From Mnemiopsis leidyi (Eukaryota; Ctenophora; Tentaculata; Lobata; Bolinopsidae): a stretch of 46,298 bases of DNA. This document shows positions 21,699-35,195 of this stretch, in pieces. Every line of letters starts with the position of its first letter. Positions within the stretch are counted from its first letter, which is position 1. A model generated the notes under the pieces. That model worked only from the letters and a program-made list of their open reading frames with translations. It was not told the origin of the DNA and made no database searches. Position numbers and translations under genes: made by a program. The stretch covers positions 103,851-150,148 of the forward strand of contig JH152752.1 of NCBI GenBank assembly GCA_000226015.1, read 5' to 3'.

Positions 21699-24600
21699 GC
21701 CTCGAGTTTAGTATACTCTCACTAGCCTGATCGCCTTCACACGGGGTGAGTGTGTGCGGGAACCGCCTTCCTAATGAGTATGGGGTGTTAGTGTTGGTGT
21801 TAGTTTGAGTTCTTGGGTAAGTGTTAGTGTTAGTTTCAGTTCTTGTACAAGTTTTAGTTCTACGTCTTTTTTAAATGTTAGACTTATAGTGTTAGGGTTT
21901 GTGTAACTCATGTTACTTAATCCAATCCAAACTGAAGCAACCTATCATCTATAAGTCTATAGTAGATTAGTAGAACGACTGAAAACACAACACATAAAAT
22001 ATAACAAAAAAAACATCTTGAATGGCACGCTGTGTGCGTAAAAATCACCAAAATACGCTCCCAAACCTTTCTCCGCAATCAAACTTCAAAGTATATGGAT
22101 ACGACTCAGATTCTTTTGTTGACCACCTAGTACATGTGGCTCTTGACGTTATTACTTATTTGCAACGGGATTGCATCGTATTTGACGCTTTCACCTTTTA
22201 TAATAGATTAAAGTGCCTGTTGCTGAAACAAATTATAACATTTCACAAAATCCGGGGGTGCGCTTCTGCCGGCCTCGCCCTTGCCCCGTGCTGAAAATCT
22301 TGAAAATAAGAGTGCATACTGCCACGCTGTACGTCCGTTAATTCATAGATTCTTACAGTGACGTGTTCTATTATAGAACTAGACGAGGGTTTAAAAAGTG
22401 TGGTTAGCGAACCATTACACTGGCCAGACGTTGACGGGATATACTCTACATATATCTTTTTCTAAATCTGAGCACAGATTCAAGCAAGCAGACTGAAGTT
22501 AAACTAATCAGACCCGAAACAGGTCTAGCAATCCATCTGCGGTTTCATAGCTGCTATTGATAAGTGAATGCATGAAGTGTGCTATTAGTATTGGCATGAA
22601 GCAGTCAGTAAATTTCAGAATCGGACAAAGTTTATACAATGAGTAGTTGAATTAAAAGTTGAGTCGAGTTTAAAAGCTCTGCGAATGCGGAACGGCGAAA
22701 CGAACATTTCCTATCCGTTAAAGATCAAGAAGTATAGAAAAGAATGTTCTAGTGGCAGGCGGTCCAAATCGCACATAATGATAATTATCAGAAAATTATC
22801 ACTCAATAAACTTAATTTGAACAGGTCTACGTATTTTATGGAGACTCGTCAATTACAGGTATAAAAAGGCACAAAAATTTCCGAAAATAGTATAATTGAA
22901 CGGCGGAAGGGCGACCGAAAACTAAAGCTCTGATCCAAAACAAAGCCATTTACACACAAACCTACTACCGGCAGGAAGCAATGTCTTATCACGAGCTTCC
23001 GATGCAATATGGCTCAATAATTAGAATAAATAGGGTAATTGGGTGACGGTTGATATTCTAATATTTCCTCTATTTTTCCACGGGGGCGAACGGGTTAAGA
23101 TAATTTGTCGAAGTGAATGACAATCTATAAATTGCTCATGCAAAATTAATAATTCTTATCATCTTATTTTGTAAGCCTGCATCTACTGACTAGATGATAA
23201 AAAACATAGACTATAAACAATTAAAACCCAACAGTACTAAGTGATATTCGCTTGTAGATAATGTTTGTGGGAAAAAGTGTACTGATTTTGACTGACATAA
23301 TGAATAATAACAACGAATAATTAGCCGAGCAGATTTGTAGCCTCGAACTATGTCGAAAATGCGATATAAACTGATAAAATAGGCTCATTAATTTTGTTAA
23401 ATTAACTTTTATATCCTTAACATAAGATACAATTAAGCCGACACGGTGAGACGACAATCACCAGCCATATTCATGGCATTAAGGTAAAGCTAAATAAAGA
23501 TTGAATGGAGAAACTGCAAAAGAGAGACTGAACGTCTTATGGATATAAAAAGCAAATGGGTTCTGTCATATTGCTCCTTTATAATCCTAAACAAGTCCGG
23601 ATTTATAAAAGTGCACAGCGGTCACAAAACTCAAATACGCCCAAGTTCCTAAATATATACTAGCAGCGCTTGTTTAATTCAAGATTTGCAAGCACGTAGC
23701 TCTTAACAAGCTGCTAAATTGGCTACATTTTCTTCATTGACCAGGCTTTTCCTGAATCGGTTACTGGTATTGAAGCTGCAGCCCACACAACTTTGTAATT
23801 TCCAACTTTTCATGTAACCCAAAAGTTAACTTGTACAATGTACAACGATTCTTCCATAAGGCGTTCTGTCACGCTAACATGCAGATAATCTATGTTTATA
23901 CCTAAACTGAAGCAAAAATAGACAACACGCCCTTTTTCATCAGTTAATCCAGTGCGAATGTCAAATGCAATTTGACAGGCATTAATTGTCCGGATAAAAT
24001 AACAGCAAGTAGCATCGCCGTGTAAGCAACACAAATAGATAAAACACAAATAGATAGACGAAGCAAAGAGAGTAATTGAGTGTTATTTGGGAAGCCGGAA
24101 GAGGTACCTCAACCTATGTATAGCAAAGAGAGAAATCTAAGTCAGGCCGAAGTTCGAGAACAAAACGATTCAGCAAACTTAAACGAACACTTGATGTTTA
24201 CAGTTACTTTGGATTTGTGGCGATGATTGACAGATATAAAACCAAGAATATGACCAAACGTTAACTTCACACTTAAGCAGATGCTGCAACAGTTTGAGTA
24301 GAAATTTGTGATTGACACGCCGCAGCCGCAAAACAGAACTTTGAACATAGTGCTGACATATCTTGGTATATATAATGATTTTGGAGGACTAATGCGACAA
24401 TGACATCACTGGACCAGTCAACACTCAACACCAACAAACCGAGTTTACCAGATCCCTCCAAAACGTGAATACAGTACAGCTCAAATCAGGATAATACGAT
24501 CGAAACTTTGCCCACAATGTCAAATAAACCGCGCCCGCTAAGTTAGCGGGCTAAGTTAGCGGGCCGCTAACCCCTGGAAAAATATAATTTATTGCCGGCT

Positions 24601-26622
24601 CCAAGCGCGTCAGTAGCAATACATAGCAATTATAGGTGACAAGCAACACGCCCACAGCAACTATACACAGTGTATATACACCGTGATTGTACGCTTCATG
24701 AACAATGTACGGTATAACATGAATAGCATATCCCAATATCCTATATGAGGATGGACAGCGCGCTCTATAACCGACAGCTTATTATAGCTTTATAATGCAG
24801 AACTGAGGCTTCAGTCCAAATCTAGGCATTTGCAGTGTCTGCGTATATGTAGGTTATCGCGGTCGGGTTACATTTTACACGAGGCTGCGTGAAATTGATA
24901 CCAACATTAACTTAAACTTGTTTAAAGGAAGCAAAATGGCGCGTTCAAAATCTCCATTGCCCGACAAAATACATTGAATCAGGTATGGATACATTGTTTT
25001 ATACAATATAATACGTAACGTAGTATAGATAAACAGTCTGCTATCTGCAGCGATTACGAGACAGACATCATGATCAATGGAATGCGGTACAGTTAAACTT
25101 ACATACCATACATTATTAGATTAACTGCAGACTACATGGCCTGGGATTGCTCAAAAGTAAATCCTCGGAACAGTGCGCTTCTTCGTAGAAAACATACAGA
25201 AACGGCTATTTATAACAATACACGAATGTAGCCAGTTTTCAAATCACGGCTACAAATAACCGAAAAACACAAAAGTCAAGTAAACTGCAGGCTATGGGAT
25301 ACCAAGAAATCGCCGATAGTTAGGTTTCTTGTACGGTTTAATACTTGGAAATGCTTGACATATTGTTGGATCACAGACGAGGAACCGGCATGGCATAACT
25401 CATAACCGGCATGACAGACAGGTATATATAATAAGTATATGTACCAACATCCAACCATGCTCCCGCGGCAATTTTATACACATTTATAAATCCTAATTTG
25501 CAATTAAGCAAATGTACTTATCAACACGTCTGGCAACAAGGGAGGCACGCAATTGGCCGATTTAGCAGTTAGTTTCTCACGGCAATGTTATAGCCTTATA
25601 CATCAATATGTATATTAGCCAATTCAATTGCTAGGTATATTTCTACTTATTGAGCGAAATATGGCGCCAGTTGAGTACGATAAAGCATGCATATGGGTTA
25701 CTCCAAAAAGCTATAATTTTTCGATGTCGTTGATATGTAATGAACTACTGAACTATAACTGCAGCCCAGATAGTCAGAGGAAGTTACTATCGACCTTACA
25801 TTATAATTTATGAAATTGAAGATAAAGATTTATAAGATTGCACTTATGTGTCGCCCAGCTTGAGAAGTAACTTTCACGATTATGTAAAAGTTTTTTTTTC
25901 TAAGCTGGGCAAAACGGCACACATTTCAATTTGACAGACAGCATCTAATTATAAAGCAAATTATAATCAACGTAACGGCGCAAATATAAACCAAATTTGT
26001 TTCCTTATGTCAGATTTGTTTCCATCACTAACTCAGCGACAATACAATGGTTATTTACGTAACCTCTAATGAACGGCAGCTGTTTTTCACGGAAATATCT
26101 GACTCTGAGAGGGCAAGCACAAATTAATACAAGACGTTTTCCGCTAAAAATTTCACTGAAACATGAAAATTTCGTAAGTACGCAGGTTTTATAATCCATG
26201 TAGACACTTGCAGGTGAAAACTGTGCAACTGCCGATACATCACTATCAAGCAAAGCGTCAACGATTCACAACGACAACGACAAACAATGTTACTAGGACA
26301 AAGCTCTAATTGAGGAGAAGGAACGGGAGTTGTGTGCGAGAAGCTGCCTAGTGCCTGTAAATATATATATCGAGTTTCCGGTTACATGTAGTGCGACACG
26401 GAAATGCCCAATTGACCGGATTGATGACGACACAGGATAGCAGTTAGCTGTGACAACGTGTTTGAATCTGAACCATGGTGACGACATTAGCGGTACCATG
26501 ATGATGATGCGTATATATCGAGGAAAGTGTGATGACACGAACGTATATCAAGTTGCAACTGCAGGATCCCTGCATGTTTTATGCAAGGGTTTCCCCAGGG
26601 TATACTTGAACTTCCAAGTATG
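21699..26622. other. intergenic region, no gene recognised
   Basis: AT-rich sequence upstream of the C2-like gene. Short open frames (for example at 22022-22294 and 25628-25813) have no domain, no codon bias that I can judge, and no convincing splice partners. A near-palindrome, CCCGCTAAGTTAGCGGG, is at 24534-24550, followed by a second CTAAGTTAGCGGG. Confidence 0.55.
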
Positions 26623-26886
26623 GCATGAAATATTTGTCACATTGCATCGTCACAACTATTGACAACGCATGAAATATTTGTCACATTTCATCGTCACAAC
26701 TATTGACAACGCATGAAATATTTGTCACATTTCATCGTCACAACTATTGACAACGCATGAAATATTTGTCACATTTCATCGTCACAACTATTGACAACAC
26801 ATGAAATATTTGTCACATTTCATCGTCACAACTATTGACAACACATGAAATATTTGTCACATTTCATCGTCACAACTATTCACAAC
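26623..26886. repeat. 44-bp tandem repeat, six units
   Basis: Units begin GCATGAAATATTTGTCACAT at 26623, 26667, 26711 and 26755, then the same with ACATGAAA at 26799 and 26843. They are nearly identical, with the last unit slightly changed (CTATTCACAAC). Confidence 0.95.
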
Positions 26887-26888
26887 AC

Positions 26889-26984
26889 ATGACCCTGATT
26901 AATGTCAGGATATTGATTGACGTGCACATATAGTCTATGACCCTGATTAATGTCTGGATATTGATTGACGTGCACTATAGTCTA
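26889..26984. repeat. 48-bp tandem repeat, two units
   Basis: ATGACCCTGATTAATGTC starts at 26889 and again at 26937, each followed by GGATATTGATTGACGTGCAC. It directly follows the 44-bp array. Confidence 0.9.
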
Positions 26985-29900
26985 TACAGTGCATTTACGT
27001 GGCAAATATAGTATGGTTATTTGGTTATCAAAGCAAGCATTGCAGCTACGGAGGTGACTTCAAGTGAAGGTGCAGGGACGATGAACTTGAAGCTATCTTT
27101 TATATTCATTTTCCGAGTCAATCTTTACACGAGTCACCTTGAATTATTATTGAAATATTGAAATATTAATCCCGAATATATATCACATTTCACTAGGATA
27201 AGCAATTTCATAAGAAAAAACGAAGAATTTCTTGATTAATATCGCCCTGGTTTACTTAGTTAAAGTTCGGTCAGTAAAGTCAATTTTGCAAAAATTTGCA
27301 ATCTCTGCGAGGACGCAAAACTGCAGAGCTGCAAAATCTGCAGGATAGCTTTGGATAAAATTTACGAAAACTAAGATCAGGGGTGTGACGTCATAATGCG
27401 TTTCAACTCACATTTCTGATATCTTTGTAGGTTTTTGTAACCTTTTTATCGTTCTTTATTCAATCATGTACGAAGCTACAGGCAAATATCACTACCTTTA
27501 CGACTGTTAAAATAGAAAATTTGATAACTCCCGGAAAAAATGAAAACAGAATTTCGAATTCCTAAAATCTTTAGAAAATGTGACATCTGGTTATATAGTT
27601 TGCTCATGAATTGGCATTGCTTTAAAAAGTTTAGCTCGATAATTATATCATGGACGGTCGTCGAAGAGGATACAGGATTATAATAAATTCCCAGCTGATG
27701 TGACTAGCTTCTATAAAAATAAATTTCCGTGAGAAAGCAAAATAGCTACATAAACATATAGAAAGGTGCCTCGACACGGGGTTTCTACACAATCAGAGAA
27801 GAGGCGGGACGTATGGATAATGTAGTGAACCAGGTCGTAATTTAGCTAATGATATTACTTCTCTTTGAAACACAGGCTGCGAGAATAATGCCCCAAGCAG
27901 ATCTTAGAGAATCTAACGAACTGCAATCTGGTTATTCTTACATAGAATCACGTGCACTTTATGATTGGGCAATGCGTTCCACTGGGATCACTCAAAGCAT
28001 GGAAGATTGCATAAAAACTTTTTATGCTACTTTCTATGCTTCGTGTGATTCAAGTTAAAAAAACAGGCTTATTGTGAAATAGTGAATACCCCTCTTACTT
28101 ATAGAACAGCAAGTGTAAAATGTTTCTCTTTGTAATTAAAATCTAATATTACAAACTGGTGCACTGATTAATGACAGAGAGCAGAAAAACAGGCGTTTAT
28201 CTAATACACTGCTGATACGAATATTGCAATTGTTTCACATATAGCCAGCGATAAACAATGACACGTCGACTGAAACACAACACCCACGAATTGTGCAGAC
28301 GCGGCTTTGATCATTCTGACAGTTTGACGAGAATGATTACATATTATAGTACTGGGAATGATTACATACTAGAACTGTGTCAGTACTCAGGTTGTACTAT
28401 GTCAGTGCTCACTGCTAATGTAGTCTTCTTGATGATATCACAGTAAGTGTCATCCTGAATCACTAGAAAAAGCACGTGCTGGCTGGACAGTTTGATAAGT
28501 GTCCTGACGACATGATCAATCTCCATAAACACGATTATATATTAGTAGTCAATGATTAGACTCAGGCTAGATGATGTTGGTGGTCAGAAGAGAAGCACAC
28601 TCAGGCTATAATGATTAGGACTTAAAGGTCACATTTGTTAGGCAGTTGAGAGACATAAATAGATACGAGTTTGTTGATGCAGGAGCTTTCAATAAACATG
28701 TGTGGATCGTCGTCAGCTAAAACATCATATATCAAAATGGTCGCAAGGACTTTTTTATGTTTTATTCTTTTTTCCCACCACAATGAATAATGTTTCCCAA
28801 AACAAAACAGCTATACTGAGATCAGTGGCAACCTTTACTTTATCGGTTAGTTCGTACTATCTATCGGTATAATCGTTGTATCTACAATACAACGAAATTG
28901 CCAACGATAGCACGACAATAGCACTCTTCACTTAGCTTATAACGCGGCAATCTAGACAGCTCTTATTGATATGTGTGGTGTTATGTGTCCTTCACTGACG
29001 AGATTCACAGGTGACACACTTGGGCACGAACGGGAAAATCGTCGCGATAATGTGCCACATTCCATTGTTAATGTGTATCGACAGCTTAATTTATTGACAC
29101 ACCTTCTTTCCGCCCTGCATGCACTATGCTCGCTGTAAAAATAAGTGAATTATTGAATTATTGTGTGCAGAATGCAGATGATGTATTTTTGTAACACCCC
29201 TACTAGATTTTCGGATACCTCTACTCAAAGTTCAGACATTACAGTGTGATAAAACAGGATCATGAATTGATGAAAATTTTAACTTTCAAAATTAAGGGAA
29301 CACGAATCAAAATGAGAAAAGTTACCATAATCTAGATCTGTTTCTCAGACATTTAAATATTCTCTAAATATAACTTGTCTAACTAGTTTTACAGGTTTAT
29401 ACTGGTTTTATACGGGCATGCTCTATTGCAATATATATTAAGCAACAGAGAAGTTAAATTATAAATTCTAAAGCCAGCCGCACCGTATAATTTCTACTAT
29501 ACTGGTCGGTGCAACAATTCATATTGCTATATTGGTTGAATAGTAGGAGCAAAATCAATATTCTTTGCCACCCTTTCCGATTAAGGCATTAAAGGATCCA
29601 AGATTAAATAGTAGAATTGCAAGGCAGCTCAACAGCTGGTACTTTGATTTTTATTAATAGATCAACGTAACTGCAATTCACAGGGTAAAAGACATACCCT
29701 CAATTCCACAGAAGTCAACCAGGGGAGTAAGGTGCTCACAGCGGTTTTCAACTTTCAGCAGCCTACTTGTGCTTTTTAGTTTATCAAACCGTCTGTCGGG
29801 CCTCAGAAGATAAGATCCAGTAAAAGCTGGATAACAAGATTGACACTCAATATTAAACGGTTTGCAAGATATGATAGGTTTGTGATTTGATTTTATACTG

Positions 29901-31370
29901 TTTCAACATTTAAGTTACCGTTAAAAATTTTTACTATAAATTATACCATTGACTGAAATACATTTGCACTATGTTAAAATATTAAAGAGATTTCTCAGTT
30001 CTTCAGTTTTTAAAAAACGCACTGTGTCTCTTTTGGAATGTCTCTTTTTAAGTTAAACAATGATGGCCCCTAATTTAGGTTGAATTCAAAGCAATGCACT
30101 TCAACAATAATTTCAGAACAGTAATCGAATGAAATTCGGCGCTATGAGTAAGCCCATAAAGAACTGGCCACAGTTCATTGTTGAGTCATAATCATCTCAT
30201 AATTGAGTTGAGTACGACATTATTTATGATCAATTGCACGTGCAATAAAAACAGCTACTATTTTAGGAGGATACAAAGAAACAAAAGCTCGCCTACAAAT
30301 TGACAAATTTATCACGAGAGTCAAGAATCTGCTCACATCTGGTCACAACAAAAAACTTAAATCAGCTAATTATATAAACTATAGGCCACTGTAGCAGCAC
30401 CTTCACGGCTGCTAAGCACTGTGGCATGATAAATTGAATAACGACTGTGGTTCAGATCGACGTGGTGCAGTGCTAACCTAATTCTGCGAGGATAAGCTGG
30501 CGTTATAGGGAGCGCAAGCGTTAGGGAGTTAGCGTTAGGGAGCGCACTGCACCGCAGAAGCATGTCTGGAACTTGAGTCTGGAGCTGCAGGGCGGCTGGG
30601 TCTGAAGTGTGGGAACCACTGTGGGAAGGTGGGAAGACCAACTTTAAAGTTGGGTGAAATAAACCCACATCACTTACCGGACAGTTGAGGTAATCAGGGT
30701 GCAGGTGTCTGTGCAGTGTGTGTGTGTATGTGTCCAGTGTGTGTTGGTTGAATATTCACTTAAGTCACTTTCCTAATGGTAATTACGTCATTGATAGAAA
30801 TAAGCTGTCCCGCCTCTTTGTACTTAAAATGCTAGTGATGCATGACATTTAGGGAGCAGTTAGCTGGATAATCAAGTATAGCAGTCAACAGTCTTGGTGG
30901 AAACTCAAAACTACAGTTAACCTTGATCCTAACAAAATTACGTTCACAGCGAACAGGAACACTGGTGATCACTTTTTAGGGCGTTGACTATAGAACACAC
31001 ACTACACGGCATATAAACGGTTTAACACAATACTGCATAAACACTGAAACCGATGTAGGATGTAGAATTGAAATAGAACGGTGAAATTAAATGGATGGGT
31101 TAAAATCGTAGTACATCGTAATTTAATCTTAAGCACTCAATGCTGAATATTGGGGATCAGATAAAGAATGGCCCGAAATGAGCAACAACAAGTAGACAGA
31201 GCGCAAAAGCTACTAAGTTAAAACTAAAAACCAGTTTGTCACGCTCAGGCCACCGCTAAGCTAGGTGACGTCATCTCACGCAGTCACGCACGCGCGCACG
31301 TGTAAAGTCACGTGATAATATCAGTCACGTACAGAGTTACAGACAGATCTCGTGTACCGCGTGTAACGTC
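26985..31370. other. intergenic region, no gene recognised
   Basis: AT-rich. Open frames at 27849-28058, 28258-28446 and 30366-30668 are short and show no recognisable domain. A short GCGTTAGGGAG-type repeat lies around 30510-30545. No RNA gene could be identified by eye. Confidence 0.5.
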
Positions 31371-31371
31371 G

Positions 31372-31438
31372 CTACACATGTATTAGTTATTACACATATA
31401 TTAGTTATTATATATCACACATATATTAGTTATTACAC
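31372..31438. repeat. three imperfect copies of a TATTAGTTATT repeat
   Basis: ACACATGTATTAGTTATT, ACACATATATTAGTTATT and ACACATATATTAGTTATT occur in direct order, the last two separated by a short TATATATC. Confidence 0.8.
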
Positions 31439-31489
31439 AGCAAAACAATCAGCCCCTGTCGTAACAATCCTACACATTGCAAATTGCAA

Positions 31490-31699
31490 TCCTATACTGC
31501 AATCCTAATTCCTATACATTGCAATACTATACATTGCAATCTTATACATTGCGGTACTCCTATACATTGCGGTCCTATACATTGCGGTCCTATACATTGC
31601 GGTCCTATACATTGCAATCCTATACATTTTGCAATCCTATGCATTGCAATCCTATACATTGCAATCCCATACATTGTGCAATCCTATGCATTGCAAGGG
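31490..31699. repeat. 15-bp tandem repeat CCTATACATTGCAAT
   Basis: About a dozen imperfect units of CCTATACATTGCAAT, with a subset reading CCTATACATTGCGGT and some shortened or interrupted. The open frames on both strands across it are products of the repeat and not genes. Confidence 0.93.
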
Positions 31700-32305
31700 C
31701 GTCACACTTACAGATCGGATTTAGCAACAATAAAGGACCGGGAAAGTTGGAGCCATCACATTCAGAGAGTGTGCTAATGAGGGGCAAGGTGACAGGCGTT
31801 AGTTCCTACCTCCTAGAAATATACGGATACTGATCACTTCTCAAAATAGACTCACACAGGTATTCATGTTTAAGTCACGGACTGTTTTTTTAGTTTGGTA
31901 GCTGATTAGCTGAATAAACCGTGCTAAAAGTAGAAATAAGTCGACCGGAATTCATTTGCCGGCGTGTTATTTGTTGCTCCGGCATCCCATCACAATTTGT
32001 CGGCTGCAGTTAAAATGGACCCATAAAAACCGGTTAAGTGAAAACTTTTCTGCAGTGTCTGCAAAAGTTTTAGTTATAACGAGATGTTTGATTTGCCATT
32101 GTGCAAATTGAATGCCAAAAATGACATGCTCAAAATTACAATAGTCAATAAGCATGTTCAATAAGTCACTTAAAATTCTAACTTTGTTTAATTTTCCTGT
32201 GCCCATGTATATGGGCATTACATACATTCCAACACGAATTATTATTTTCAATAGCCTTTAACCATAAATACACAGTCGAAGACTCTGAACATGATGAGCA
32301 ATTCA

Positions 32306-33324
32306 GGTAAAAAGTAAATATAGTTTGGTGAGTGGGGCAATTGGCGCCAATAGATGTTCCATTGGCGCCAATGGTGGTCTCAATTGCCATTGGCGCCAAT
32401 GGTTGTGTTCCATCGGCGCCATTGGATCCATTATAATGGATCCTATGGCGATACCTTTTTTACGATCACAACTCGAGTGAATAAATCATTTAGAATTCCA
32501 ATGGCGGCAAAGGTACCACAATGGCGACAATGGTGATAATGAATACAATGGCGACAATGACAACAATGGCGACAATGGTGATAATTGTGATAATAAATAC
32601 AATGGCGACAATGGCGCCAATGGCGACAATCAGACAAAGATAAAAAAGATACCACAAAAATGGCGTCAGTTGTGCCAATGGCGACAATGGTACCAATGTC
32701 AACAAAGGTACCAAAGGCGACAATGGAATCAATGGCGACAATGGTACTAATGGCGACAATGGCGACAATGGCGCCAATGGCGATAATAAGGAAATATTCA
32801 TCATAAATTAGATAATTTTGTACTAAGTTATCGGCGTTGATGACAGTGGCACCAATAGCGTCAATGCCAATAAATCGGTATAATTATTTCCTGATTATCG
32901 CCATTGGTTCCACTGTCACAGCATTGGTGCCACTGTCGTCAGTGACTATAATCCGGCATAATTATTTCCTGGTTATCGCCATTATCGCCATTATTATTGC
33001 CATTGGTACCATTATCACCATTGTCGCCATAGGTGCTATTGTCACCATAGGTGCTTATGTCGCCATTGGTGCCATATGTCGGTACTATTGTCGCCATTAT
33101 CATTGTCGCCATTAAAATTCCAAATGATCCATTCACACTGAGTGGTGATTGTGAAAAAGGTATCGCCATCGAGTGGTTTCATTGGATCCATCATAATGGA
33201 TCCAATGGTCGCCAACGGCGATCGCCATTGGTGCCAATGGAACATCCATTTGTTTCATTGTGTGGATCCATTGGCGCCAATAACGCCAATTGCCCCACTC
33301 ACCAAACTATATGACCCTTTTGCC
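32306..33324. mobile_element. 1,019-bp fold-back/MITE element with GGCGCCAAT-type arms
   Basis: The 8-bp sequence GCAATTCA lies on both sides (32298-32305 and 33325-33332). The left end reads GGTAAAAAGTAAATATAG and the right end, inverted, GGCAAAAGGGTCATATAG. Both continue into a shared TTTGGTGAGTGGGGCAATTG. Both arms are packed with 9-bp units (AATGGCGAC on the left, CATTGTCGC-type on the right), GGCGCCAAT palindromes and GGATCC-centred palindromes, so each strand could fold on itself. The centre (about 32795-32840) is AT-rich and unique. There is no transposase, so the element is non-autonomous. An 8-bp duplication with GG-starting ends is compatible with Merlin- or hAT-like mobilisation, but that is inference. 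Confidence 0.88.
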
Positions 33325-33332
33325 GCAATTCA

Positions 33333-34640
33333 TAAATTTTGCAAGAAAGGCCTAGAGAATTTGGTGTTGATCAAAGCAAGAACTTGCTTTGATAAGCAAA
33401 AGAACTCGAATTGCATCGATTGATGTTGTACCTGAAGAACAATAGGAGCCAAACGATTTTAAATTCGAATTCAAACCACCAATTTTCAAGCTAAATTGTT
33501 CTTTATGTAGAAGAGAGTTGCATTGAGAAATAGCTCGAACAAGAGTTGATCTTTTATCATGATCATCATGCATTTATGCAGCGACGAAAAACCCGGTGGA
33601 ATACAGTTATAACTTCATCTAGCGTCTGAAAAAGAAATCGGAAAACTCTGAGAAGAGCAAAAGAAATTTCCGGACGAATTAACGTAAGTCCAGTGCGTCA
33701 AAAAATATTTATGTAATGAACCATTGTTGGCACATTTTTGGTCACCAAAAAAGCATAATGGCCAAAATAAAAAAAGACGGTACTCATGGGTTCCGGCAGT
33801 TTGGTCGCCCGAACACGTGACACACAGACGGACCGACCAACTGCCGGGACATTTCAGGAAAATCTCTGTCCTTCCTTCCGGACTGGTAAAATAGCGCACA
33901 ACTGAAGAACCGGAAGCGTGATCATGATCAATAGTAAATGTTCCTACCAGACTGACTCACGTGACAAAACAGCTTCGTAATGGTAAATTACGAAACACAA
34001 GTTTATCGCTTAAATGTAACACTAACAGCGCACGGTTACGAAAGTCTCATCAGACATCTTGATAGAAATGCAATGATCGTTTTTATCAGTATATTCTGTA
34101 CGAACTTTCTGGTAGAATATTTTCGAGATACTATTATCCAGATCTTCTCTTTTTGCTCACGTCATGTCAATAACTATGATTATCACAGACCATTCACCTC
34201 TGATCCGAAATGACCATATTATAGCGATAATGATAATAAATATCATAAAATATTAGAATAATCGCATACATATGCATATAGCAGTGCAATTATATGACAG
34301 GTTTGCTTTTAGGGGATAAACAAAGCTGTGACGTAACAGAAGAGTGAGATAATGTGACGTCACATGGAAGAGGACACAAGTTGACAGGTAATCGTTTGAG
34401 TCGACAGTTAGTAGCATCGTCATTCACTTTACAAGTTCCTGCGAAAGCTTCAATTCCTGTTCATTCATGACATTTTAAATATAACTATCAATGTATTACC
34501 TAATAGTAATACTCATCAATAGCTGAGTCCCGCAGCCAAAGGCCGCATCTCAATATTTGGTAGTTAAATTTTTATCCCCTAGAATAGTTTTAGATTCTTT
34601 TGAAAATATCATCACTTTTTCACGTCGTCTATTATTTTTT
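33333..34640. other. intergenic region, no gene recognised
   Basis: No exon, repeat array or RNA gene could be supported. The frames at 33615-33899 and 33980-34213 are short and have no known motif. Confidence 0.5.
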
Positions 34641-34644
34641 TCCC

Positions 34645-35195
34645 TTGCTCCGCTCTCTCATCGCTCCACTCAACATTCTCCTTCTCTTTCACACTCCTTT
34701 CTTTTTTCTCTACTCTTCCCTCCACTAACTCCTATCTCCACATTCGTCTATCCATTCCTCTCTTCTCTTTACTCTCTCTTTTCTCTACTTCCTTCTCTTC
34801 ACTCACTCATCTCTCATTCCTCTATCCATTCCTCTCTTCTCTTCACTCTCTCTTTTCTCTACTTCCTTCTCTTCACTCACTCATCTCTCATATTCCTCTA
34901 TCCATTCCCTTCTAATTCTCTCCACTCAATATTTTTTCTCTTTTACTTTCCTCCAGTCTTTTCTTTCCTTCTCCACTCTCTTCTCTTCACTCACGCTTTC
35001 CTCCACATTCCTTTCTAAACTCCTCTCTCGCCATTTTCCTTTCTTATCTTTTTCTCTCTTTTAACTTTCTCTCTCTCCACTTTCGTGTCTCCTCTGTCAT
35101 CCCTCATCTTTTTTCTCTTCACTGTCTCCTACTTATATCCCCATCCTCTTTCTTTTAACTTTCCCCTTTCCTCTCTCCACTCTTTCATTACTTCT
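34645..35195. repeat. polypyrimidine tract (CT-rich on +)
   Basis: About 550 bp almost entirely C and T on the plus strand, with internal duplications of about 75 bp (TCTATCCATTCC at 34747, 34821 and 34897). The Ser/Leu/Phe-rich open frame across it reflects composition only. Mirror-like purine/pyrimidine tracts can form triplex DNA. Confidence 0.9.

Noticed and set aside
30366..30668. 100-codon minus-strand frame in the large intergenic region
   Set aside because: Overlaps a short GTTAGGGAG repeat and shows no domain or conserved pattern.
31477..31833. Tyr/Cys/His-repeat frames on both strands
   Set aside because: Direct translation of the 15-bp tandem repeat in several frames at once.
32490..33423. 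Several frames rich in Leu-Ser-Pro or Gly-Asp-Asn repeats
   Set aside because: They come from the 9-bp units of the fold-back element and are open in several frames. No transposase motif is present.
34557..35018. 153-codon Ser/Leu/Phe-rich frame
   Set aside because: Composition artefact of the polypyrimidine tract, which rarely encodes stops.
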